A DNA stretch of 6,080 bases from Betaproteobacteria bacterium (GTDB lineage Bacteria > Pseudomonadota > Gammaproteobacteria > Burkholderiales > Casimicrobiaceae). Shown here piece after piece: positions 1-4,305 of this stretch. The notes under the pieces are model-generated. The model ran no database searches, was not told where the DNA came from, and was given only the letters and a program-made list of their open reading frames with translations. The position numbers were made by a program, and so were the translations under genes. The first letter of the stretch is position 1. The number at the start of each line of letters is the position of its first letter. The DNA lies in NCBI GenBank assembly GCA_013298455.1, contig JAAFHR010000218.1:1-6080 (forward strand). Reading direction: 5' to 3'.

Positions 1-756
1 ATGGTCGCGATGATGCTCTTGATCGGCGGCTTCTACGCCTGGAAAGGCACGATCCAGCTTCATGAGGCGCCCACCGGTCGAATGGTCGAGCGCTTCACCT
101 TGCTCGAACGCATGGCGCATTGGTCCACGGCGATCTCGTTTTCGGTGCTCGCCGTATCGGGGCTGATACTGGCGTTCGGCAAAAACATACTGATTCCGGT
201 GTTCGGTTTCCATTTGTTTTCGTGGCTTGCTACCCTCTCGAAAACGCTGCACAACTTCATCGGGCCGCTCTTCATCGTGAGCTGCGTGATCACCTTTGTG
301 GTGTTTCTGCGTGACAACTGGCCTAAGGCAGTCGACCTGAAATGGATTTTCAGTTTCGGTGGCTTGCTTAATGGGAAACACGTGCCGAGCGAAAAATTTA
401 ACGCCGGTGAAAAAATTTGGTTCTGGGGCGGACTCATGGTGCTGGGCATCGTGGTGGGCGCATCGGGGCTGGTTTTGAACTTCCCAAATTTTGGTCAAAC
501 CCGCGCAACAATGCAGTTGGCTAACTTGATCCATCTGGGTGGTTCGTTGCTCTTCATGATCGGCGCGCTTGGACACATCTACATGGGCACCCTCGGTATG
601 GCTGGCGCATTTAATGCGATGAAGACCGGCAAGGTCGACGAGGCTTGGGCAAAAGAGCACCACGAAATCTGGCTCAACGACATCAAAGCCGGAAAAATTC
701 CCGCTGTTCGCAGCAAAACCAACGCACAGCCGCAACCCGCTGGAGGAGACGACTAA
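1..756 (+). CDS. fdnI/fdoI-like: Formate dehydrogenase, cytochrome b556 (gamma) subunit, 5'-truncated by window edge
   Basis: Membrane anchor of respiratory formate dehydrogenase. It carries two b-type hemes and passes electrons from the FeS (beta) subunit to quinone in the inner membrane. The visible 251 residues align with E. coli FdnI at every heme-ligand position I can place: H40 (ERMAHW), H84 (LHNFIG), H178 (NLIHLGG) and H192 (GHIYM). Two further segments also match FdnI: FNAGEKIWFW at 133-142 and GKVDEAWAKEHHEIW at 210-224. Four hydrophobic segments lie near 41-60, 86-103, 141-160 and 176-199. The ATG at base 1 is probably internal, because it falls inside a hydrophobic stretch (residues 1-12) that looks like the end of another membrane helix. 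Betaproteobacterial gamma subunits usually carry an N-terminal extension with a signal or membrane segment. The catalytic alpha and FeS beta genes would be expected to the left. The C-terminal tail is cytoplasmic-like and polar, and the stop overlaps the next gene. The family call is firm; the exact FdnI/FdoI ortholog is not. Confidence 0.93.
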   Translation: MVAMMLLIGGFYAWKGTIQLHEAPTGRMVERFTLLERMAHWSTAISFSVLAVSGLILAFGKNILIPVFGFHLFSWLATLSKTLHNFIGPLFIVSCVITFVVFLRDNWPKAVDLKWIFSFGGLLNGKHVPSEKFNAGEKIWFWGGLMVLGIVVGASGLVLNFPNFGQTRATMQLANLIHLGGSLLFMIGALGHIYMGTLGMAGAFNAMKTGKVDEAWAKEHHEIWLNDIKAGKIPAVRSKTNAQPQPAGGDD

Positions 757-1085
757 TGAAGATCAATCACTGGCTGGTACTCGCGCTTGGCAGCATCGTA
801 ACAACGGTTGCAATCGCTAAGTTGCCCGTACCGGTCCTCAACGACGAGCAAAAAGCGAAGGCCGAAGAGGCCAAAGCAAAAGCGGCTGAAGTTGCGAAAA
901 AGGCAGCTGCCGATGAGCAGCGCTACCAAGATCGCGTTGCCGATCGCTACTTCAAAGAGATGAAGGCAGCCGGTAAAGCGGTGCCCGCGTCGCAATGGGT
1001 TCCCCCTGCGCCACCTCCGGCACAGCCCGCGGCGGCTGCGCCTGTTGCTCCCGCGAAACCAGCGGCTGCTCCGAAAAAAGCGTAA
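756..1085 (+). CDS. Small exported Lys/Ala-rich protein with Pro/Ala tail, in the formate dehydrogenase operon
   Basis: I do not recognise a named family. The 109-residue product starts at an ATG that shares one base with the stop of the gamma-subunit gene (TAATG). A GGAGG lies at 742-746, so translational coupling is likely. Residues 1-21 form a typical signal peptide (Lys near the start, hydrophobic core, cleavage probable after AIA), predicting a periplasmic product. Residues about 29-72 are rich in Lys, Ala and Glu and should form a long amphipathic or coiled-coil helix. A core DRVADRYFKEMKAAGK follows at about 57-72, then a low-complexity Pro/Ala tail ending in Lys. There are no Cys residues and no CxxC or heme motif, so it is not an electron carrier by sequence. 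Position suggests a periplasmic accessory or stabilising role for formate dehydrogenase, but that is inference. A longer in-frame start at 645 would lie inside the upstream gene and skip both the ribosome site and the signal peptide. Confidence 0.8.
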   Translation: MKINHWLVLALGSIVTTVAIAKLPVPVLNDEQKAKAEEAKAKAAEVAKKAAADEQRYQDRVADRYFKEMKAAGKAVPASQWVPPAPPPAQPAAAAPVAPAKPAAAPKKA

Positions 1086-1130
1086 GCGCAAGAGGTGCGG
1101 TCGCTGCAGAAAGCGCTGGCCTCAAGCGGC

Positions 1131-1136
1131 TATAAT
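1131..1136 (+). promoter_or_regulatory. Candidate -10 box for the tRNA-Ser gene
   Basis: A perfect TATAAT lies 9 bases before the mature tRNA 5' end, so transcription would start only a few bases upstream of the tRNA. No good -35 hexamer is seen at 16-18 bases' spacing; the nearest sequence is a weak purine-rich stretch around 1107-1113. No terminator separates the preceding protein gene from the tRNA, so some read-through from the formate dehydrogenase operon is also possible. Confidence 0.55.
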
Positions 1137-1145
1137 TGATATCAC

Positions 1146-1233
1146 GGAGAGGTGGCAGAGTGGTTGAATGTACCTGACTCGAAATCAGGCGTACCGCAAG
1201 GTATCGGGGGTTCGAATCCCCCCCTCTCCGCCA
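1146..1233 (+). tRNA. serU-like: tRNA-Ser, anticodon CGA (reads UCG)
   Basis: This is a complete class II tRNA of 88 bases with the CCA encoded (1231-1233). The acceptor stem GGAGAGG (1146-1152) pairs perfectly with CCTCTCC (1223-1229), and the discriminator base is G1230. The anticodon stem CCTGA/TCAGG (1173-1177 and 1185-1189) closes loop CTCGAAA, with anticodon CGA at 1180-1182. The long variable arm GTACC-GCAA-GGTAT (1191-1204) is the serine hallmark. The T arm is GGGGG-TTCGAAT-CCCCC (1206-1222). The anticodon rules out selenocysteine tRNA, which might have been guessed from the neighbouring formate dehydrogenase. It is followed at once by an intrinsic terminator. Confidence 0.97.
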
Positions 1234-1245
1234 ATAGCCAACGTG

Positions 1246-1271
1246 AAAGCCCTGATCTTCAGGGCTTTTTT
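1246..1271 (+). terminator. Intrinsic terminator of tRNA-Ser
   Basis: A perfect 10-bp stem (1246-1255 with 1259-1268) around a 3-base TCT loop runs into an unbroken T tract at 1266-1271. It begins 13 bases after the tRNA CCA, as expected for the end of a tRNA transcript. Confidence 0.9.
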
Positions 1272-1395
1272 GTTTCCGCTTGCTGCTTTCGCTTTCTGTG
1301 CGTGATTAGCCTAGCAATGAAAAGGCGGCACTTTCGGATACATCCTGTCGTTGGACGCTTCGCGCTTCTCGGGTTGGGCTCTCAGACCGCGAGGT

Positions 1396-1473
1396 GGGTC
1401 GACGATTCCCGCCGACCCCATTATCAACGCGTGATGCGTTGCTCTCAGCTCACCGAGGGGCGCAGAAGCGCCC
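1396..1473. other. Cluster of three stem-loops downstream of the reverse-strand gene
   Basis: Three hairpins occur in 78 bases. The first is 1396-1418: GGGTCGACG against CGCCGACCC, 9 positions with one A/C mismatch and loop ATTCC. The second is 1425-1441: CAACGC/GCGTTG, loop GTGAT. The third is 1458-1473: GGGCGC/GCGCCC, loop AGAA. The last sits just beyond the stop codon (1482-1484) of the reverse-strand gene, but no T tract follows it on that strand, so it is at best a weak terminator or an RNA 3'-end stabiliser. Nothing else is recognised in 1272-1481. Confidence 0.45.
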
Positions 1474-1481
1474 GCATTTGT

Positions 1482-2066
1482 TTAGTGCGTGATCGCAAAA
1501 GTCTTCACCTTCGCTTCGCCAATCGGAATGCCAGCCGTAAATGCTGTCACGCCGAACACGCTGTTTAGCGCGCCAGCTGCAGTTCCACTTAGTTTTACGC
1601 CAACGCCCGGCACGACGAGTGGCGAAAAATTGTTTGTTGGCGACTTGAGGGGGAGGGACAACGCGGGCAATTGCAAGTCAAAGAGTGGGATGCGCGCTAC
1701 AAAGTTGTCGTTCACGATGACTTTGCCCGTCAGGACCGGCGTGCCGCTGGTGTCGATAATGAAATCGCGCAGTTCGACAAACGTGTTGCCGGCCTTTAGC
1801 GTCAAGCCGCCAAAGTGTGCGATCTCGCCTTTGGCTGTGCCAAAGTCAAAGTCACCATCTGCAATCGGGAAAGTAACGATGCCATCCCGAAGGCGGCTGC
1901 TACCGATCACGCCGGGAGCAACTTTAAGTGACGCAAGCGCGCCCGTGAAAATGGGATCAAGTTTCACGGCAGTATCGCCGTAAGCAACTGAGAAGGTCGG
2001 AGCCGCATTAGCTGAGGCAACAACCGTGAGTGAGGCAACTACAGCAAACATTTTGAGTGAGTTCAT
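1482..2066 (-). CDS. Small exported protein of unknown function, possibly HtaA-like fold
   Basis: The product has 194 residues. I chose the start at 2066 because it is preceded by AAGGAT (2073-2078) at good spacing and opens directly into a signal peptide: residues 1-22, hydrophobic core, then ANAAP. A longer frame reaching 2168 would run through the 5' leader and promoter. The mature part is rich in Gly, Val, Thr and Phe and looks all-beta. Recognisable segments are DGDFDFGTAKGEIAHFGGL at about 70-88, TFVELRDFIIDTSG at 95-108, VLTGKVIVND at 111-120, and a C-terminal LSGTAAGALNSVFGVTAF at 159-176. The GxIxHxGG...L..f.iDt...LTGkV pattern recalls HtaA-type secreted domains, but this is recognition from memory and weak. 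There is no Cys, lipobox, C-terminal PEP-CTERM anchor or membrane helix, so it is probably free in the periplasm or secreted. It is monocistronic and reads against the tRNA. Confidence 0.82.
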   Translation of the reverse strand: MNSLKMFAVVASLTVVASANAAPTFSVAYGDTAVKLDPIFTGALASLKVAPGVIGSSRLRDGIVTFPIADGDFDFGTAKGEIAHFGGLTLKAGNTFVELRDFIIDTSGTPVLTGKVIVNDNFVARIPLFDLQLPALSLPLKSPTNNFSPLVVPGVGVKLSGTAAGALNSVFGVTAFTAGIPIGEAKVKTFAITH

Positions 2067-2111
2067 GTGAATATCCTTTTGGGTTGAGGGTGACGCGACC
2101 GCGCCTGAAAC

Positions 2112-2157
2112 CGATTTATTGCAATGATTACTGCTACGGAGTATTGCAAATAAACCG
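2112..2157 (-). promoter_or_regulatory. Long imperfect dyad in the 5' leader of the exported-protein gene
   Basis: Bases 2112-2125 (CGATTTATTGCAAT) are the inverse of 2143-2157 (ATTGCAAATAAACCG) apart from one substitution and one extra base, with 17 bases between them. In reverse-strand RNA the arms would form 14 pairs including one G-U, with one bulged U. If transcription starts near 2162, the whole dyad is in the untranslated leader, ending 46 bases before the start codon. An alternative is that it is a DNA-level operator, since a second weaker promoter reading (-35 TTGCGA at 2163-2168, -10 AATACT at 2140-2145, 17-base spacing) would put it over the -10 box. Confidence 0.55.
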
Positions 2158-2168
2158 ATAGTTCGCAA

Positions 2169-2197
2169 TTTATACCAATGGGTATAAAAAGTAACTA
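2169..2197 (-). promoter_or_regulatory. Extended -10 promoter with overlapping palindromic operator
   Basis: On the reverse strand, TGGTATAAA (2169-2177) matches the extended -10 form TGnTATAAT. A poor -35 (TAGTTA, 2192-2197) lies 17 bases upstream, as is common for extended -10 promoters. The box is embedded in a perfect inverted repeat TATACC-N4-GGTATA (2171-2186). This geometry suggests a repressor operator covering the -10 element. The predicted start of RNA is near 2162, about 96 bases ahead of the start codon at 2066. The regulator is not identifiable from this window. Confidence 0.55.
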
Positions 2198-2218
2198 AAA
2201 AGTAACTAAAAAGTATAG
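2185..2218. repeat. Tandem 11-bp repeats with helically phased A-tracts
   Basis: The unit TAAAAAGTAAC occurs at 2185-2195 and 2196-2206, followed by a degraded third copy (TAAAAAGTATAG) from 2207. The A5 tracts start at 2186, 2197 and 2208, one helical turn apart, so this DNA should be intrinsically bent. It covers the -35/UP region of the reverse-strand promoter, where on that strand it reads as T5 tracts. Confidence 0.8.
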
Positions 2219-2367
2219 AAGCACATAGACTATTTACTCTATTTCTGTAAGCGATCTTCGAATGGCGAATACCAGCATCACTCGATCACGCTTCGCGTCA
2301 ACGCAGAACCGAACGAGCTGCATCCCATCAGCTCACCCTATTGAAACCTGAATCTCTGACGCTTGGT

Positions 2368-2406
2368 GACCGAGCGCCGCCCCGTTCATCGGGGCTTGCG
2401 CTGGTC
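2368..2406. other. Strong 15-bp compound hairpin
   Basis: GACC (2368-2371) pairs with GGTC (2403-2406). After a single bulged G, AGCGC (2373-2377) pairs with GCGCT (2398-2402). After a small C/TT internal loop, GCCCCG (2379-2384) pairs with CGGGGC (2390-2395) around loop TTCAT. That gives fifteen Watson-Crick pairs in 39 bases, mostly G-C, making it the most stable-looking structure in the non-coding part of the window apart from the terminators. No T run follows on the + strand and no A run precedes it. Confidence 0.6.
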
Positions 2407-2516
2407 TCACACGATGAGCGATATCACCCTATCGCGCGGCACACTTGTGCCAACGAGACTCTCGGATCGTTCTCAATGAAATTGCCGCTCATAGGGACGC
2501 AGTTTCAAGCGGCGGT

Positions 2517-2537
2517 TTGCTTCGCTCACCGAAGCAA
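2517..2537. other. Perfect 8-bp hairpin
   Basis: TTGCTTCG (2517-2524) is followed by loop CTCAC and then the exact inverse CGAAGCAA (2530-2537). GG at 2514-2515 and CC at 2538-2539 can add two pairs across a bulged T. The sequence GCTCACCGA inside it also occurs at 1448-1456, in the hairpin cluster beyond the reverse-strand gene. Confidence 0.55.
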
Positions 2538-2578
2538 CCGAGTCAAACGGAGTTCAATCAAGGTCAGTTCGTCCGGCT

Positions 2579-2615
2579 CCCCATTCAAACTGCGCGCAAA
2601 CTTTGTGAAATGGGG
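2579..2615. other. 11-bp hairpin with 3-base bulge
   Basis: CCCCATT (2579-2585) pairs with AATGGGG (2609-2615). The helix continues with CAAA (2586-2589) against TTTG (2602-2605), after a TGA bulge on the 3' side, around a 12-base GC-rich loop. Confidence 0.5.
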
Positions 2616-2950
2616 TGTGTCGAGGAATGGCCTACGTCTAGCTGAGCGGCGTTGGTGCGAGTCCTTCAGCCAAAGCCTCGAACCGCGGAGACTGAGCCGC
2701 GCGTCCTGTCTCTGAGCGCTACATCCGGTTCACCGCATATCGTTTCAGGCTCGGCTCGGCTCGTCCCGTCGAGCCGCCAATTTTGGGCGATGGGTGTCGT
2801 CGCGCGGGCGGCTGAGTGATCGCCCCTGCTAGGCCGAGGTTGCGGACGAGGTAAGCACACTAACATTTCATCGTTTCACTTTTCGGAACTACCGCACAAA
2901 CTGAGGGCGCACGCTGATACGATGGGACTCGCAAAACGGCTCGCGACCAC

Positions 2951-3012
2951 AGGCGCTCCGGTGTCAGACCGTTTAGGTCGCTCACGGCGAATGTAGTGAT
3001 GACCGGGCGCTT
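2951..3012 (+). promoter_or_regulatory. Possible three-way-junction leader upstream of tauA
   Basis: An outer helix pairs 2951-2962 (AGGCGCTCCGGT) with 3002-3012 (ACCGGGCGCTT), one bulged T and one G-U. It encloses two small hairpins: GACC-GTTTA-GGTC (2967-2979) and TCAC-N10-GTGA (2982-2999). The domain ends 56 bases before the tauA start codon. It does not contain the conserved strings I know for guanidine, SAM or glycine riboswitches, so any ligand role is speculation. No clear sigma-70 promoter is seen upstream, so I cannot prove that it is transcribed with tauA. Confidence 0.35.
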
Positions 3013-3068
3013 CAACCTCACACATCGTCTGGTTCGAGCAATCAACAAACTTTTTTGGGAGTTTCGGG

Positions 3069-4079
3069 ATGAGAAGAGTTTCTAAGCTTTTGGGTAATGC
3101 GACCTTGGCCGCAGCTGCCTTCGTGATGGCGGGTTCGGCGCTGGCACAAGCGAAAAAAGAGGTGACCTTTGCGCACCAGGACATGTTGGTGCCATTTCGC
3201 ACGGTGATGGAATCGGGCGAACTTGAAAAAGCAACCGGCTACAAGATCAACTGGCGCATGTTTGGCGGCGGTGGCGACGTGATCAAAGCCATGGCCTCGG
3301 GCGATGTGCAGATTGGTGAAGCCGGATCGAGCCCGATCACTGCCGCGGCGAGCCAAGGCCAAGACATCAAACTCGTTTGGATCATTGATGACATCGCTGA
3401 TGCCGAAGCGCTGATCGCTCGCGCCGGATCGGGGATCAATAGCGTCAAAGATCTCAAGGGCAAAAAAGTTGCCACACCGTTTGTTTCCACTGCGCACTAT
3501 CAATTGCTCGCAGCGATGAAGCTCGACGGCGTTGATCCCAAGGGCGTCAACGTGCTCAATATGCGTCCGCCCGAAATCGCCGCTGCGTGGGAGCGTGGTG
3601 ACATCGATGCAGCGTTCATCTGGGATCCCGTACTCTCGAAAATCAAAGGCAACGGCAAATCAATCGCGTCGTCTGGCTCGATTGGTGCGCGTGGCTTCCC
3701 CACGTTTGACGGTTTGATCGTCAACGCGAAATGGGCCTCAGAGAACGAAGCGTTTGTCGTTGCGCTCATCAAAGCGCTCGCCAAAGCCGATGCAGAGTAC
3801 AAGGCCAACAAAGCCAAATGGACGGTCGATTCTGCACAGGTCAAAGCTGTCGCGAAATGGACCAAAGCCGATGCCAAAGACGTGCCCGCCGCGATGGCGC
3901 TCTACAAGTTTCCAACGATCGAAGAGCAAATCGGCAAAACCTGGCTCGGCGGCGGCGCTGCTAAGGCGATGACCGACACGGCAGCATTCTTGAAAGAGCA
4001 GGGTCGTATTCAGGAAGTGAAGCCCAACTACGGCGCGTTTGTGACCGACGTTTACGCGAAGAAGGCGATGGCGAAGTAG
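3069..4079 (+). CDS. tauA: Taurine ABC transporter, periplasmic substrate-binding protein TauA
   Basis: High-affinity periplasmic receptor that delivers taurine (possibly other sulfonates) to the TauBC importer. The product has 336 residues (E. coli TauA about 320). The start is supported by GGGAG (3057-3061) at 7-base spacing and by a signal peptide in residues 1-28 (two Arg, Ala-rich core, ALA-Q or AQA-K cleavage). Segments closely matching E. coli TauA are: NWRMF with GGDVIKAMASGDVQIGEAGSSP at about 61-89; KKVATPFVSTAHYQLLAAMK at 132-151; NVLNMRPPEIAAAWERGDID at 161-180; PTFD at 211-214, whose Asp matches the PTLD acid of TauA; and TAAFLKEQGRI at 304-314. A Lys/Ala-rich stretch covers 235-270. 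Codon use looks like its neighbours. It is the usual first gene of the tau cluster, but here a strong terminator and a repeat follow it before tauB. Taurine specificity is well supported over nitrate or aliphatic sulfonates, but it is inferred from sequence. Confidence 0.93.
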   Translation: MRRVSKLLGNATLAAAAFVMAGSALAQAKKEVTFAHQDMLVPFRTVMESGELEKATGYKINWRMFGGGGDVIKAMASGDVQIGEAGSSPITAAASQGQDIKLVWIIDDIADAEALIARAGSGINSVKDLKGKKVATPFVSTAHYQLLAAMKLDGVDPKGVNVLNMRPPEIAAAWERGDIDAAFIWDPVLSKIKGNGKSIASSGSIGARGFPTFDGLIVNAKWASENEAFVVALIKALAKADAEYKANKAKWTVDSAQVKAVAKWTKADAKDVPAAMALYKFPTIEEQIGKTWLGGGAAKAMTDTAAFLKEQGRIQEVKPNYGAFVTDVYAKKAMAK

Positions 4080-4105
4080 TTCGCGCTCTCGTTAAATGTG
4101 AAAGA

Positions 4106-4137
4106 GGGCGGACGTGCTTCACGTGCCGCCCTTTTTT
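4106..4137 (+). terminator. Intrinsic terminator after tauA
   Basis: GGGCGGACGTG (4106-4116) pairs with CACGT (4120-4124) and CCGCCC (4126-4131) around loop CTT, 11 pairs with one bulged G. Six Ts follow (4132-4137). It lies 27 bases past the tauA stop. It would uncouple tauA from tauBC, or allow more binding protein than membrane components to be made by partial read-through. Confidence 0.9.
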
Positions 4138-4149
4138 GTAGGCCAGCGG

Positions 4150-4252
4150 TTTGTCATCCTGAGCAGGGCGAAGGATCAGCATGCACACTAATCGCCCCCG
4201 TAGGAACAAGATCGTGCGCAACCCGATGTTTCGCTCCGCTCAACGAGACAAA
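4150..4252. repeat. Imperfect palindromic dispersed-type repeat between tauA and tauB
   Basis: Two 28-base arms, 4150-4177 and 4225-4252, are inverted copies sharing 20 of 28 positions in the pattern TTTGTC-N4-TGAGC-N3-GCGAA-N2-ATC, with 47 bases between them. The left arm core GTCATCCTGAGC...GCGAAGGATC is the wording of a repeat seen in many bacterial genomes, often betrayed by spurious frames that translate it as CHPERSEGS-like peptides; here one frame reads CHPEQGEGSA. Family membership is from memory. Copy number in this genome cannot be seen from one window. Confidence 0.75.
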
Positions 4253-4305
4253 AGTGTTAGTCGCCGTTCGCTCGAAGTCGCAACGACAACCCAATCAAGG
4301 ACACA

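Larger units (their letters stand above)
2219..2950. other. Gene-free, stem-loop-rich intergenic region
   Basis: No frame here shows a recognisable protein, ribosome site plus start, or compositional coding pattern. The first 100 bases are AT-rich. From about 2315 the DNA is dense in inverted repeats: 2315-2334 (GAGCTG/CAGCTC), 2368-2406 (15 bp), 2418-2435 (GCGATA/TATCGC), 2438-2451 (GGCAC/GTGCC), 2517-2537 (8 bp), 2579-2615 (11 bp with a bulge), 2620-2625 with 2676-2681 (TCGAGG/CCTCGA), 2757-2776 (7 bp) and 2785-2791 with 2819-2825 (GGGCGAT/ATCGCCC). GGCTC is repeated three times at 2748-2762. None of the hairpins is followed by a T tract, so they are not ordinary terminators. The stretch could encode a structured RNA or be a decayed element; I cannot tell which. 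Confidence 0.5.

Noticed and set aside
1146..1233. tRNA-Ser as an integration site with a genomic island to its right
   Set aside because: I looked for a second copy of the tRNA 3' end (GGTTCGAATCCCCC) downstream and found none, and no integrase is present in the window.
1152..1568. Forward open frame of 138 codons beginning in the tRNA
   Set aside because: It starts inside tRNA-Ser, runs through its terminator and overlaps the 3' end of the reverse-strand gene; the peptide from the tRNA part is a known artefact of translated tRNA-Ser.
1489..1983. Forward open frame of 164 codons opposite the exported-protein gene
   Set aside because: It is the antisense shadow of a gene with a good ribosome site, signal peptide and promoter; it has no such signals itself.
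2341..2715. Forward open frame of 124 codons in the hairpin-rich gap
   Set aside because: No ribosome site, no recognisable domain, Ser/Arg-rich composition typical of chance frames, and it runs through several stem-loops.
2757..2776. Hairpin CGGCTCG/CGAGCCG followed by AATTTT as a terminator
   Set aside because: The four-T run starts 4 bases past the stem and is short, and no gene ends upstream on the + strand; kept only as part of the stem-loop region.
3042..3503. Reverse open frame overlapping tauA
   Set aside because: Shadow of tauA; tauA has strong family similarity along its whole length.
3813..3864. Repeated AKWT in TauA (residues 249-252 and 262-265)
   Set aside because: A four-residue match in a Lys/Ala-rich helix is expected by chance and does not reflect an internal repeat.
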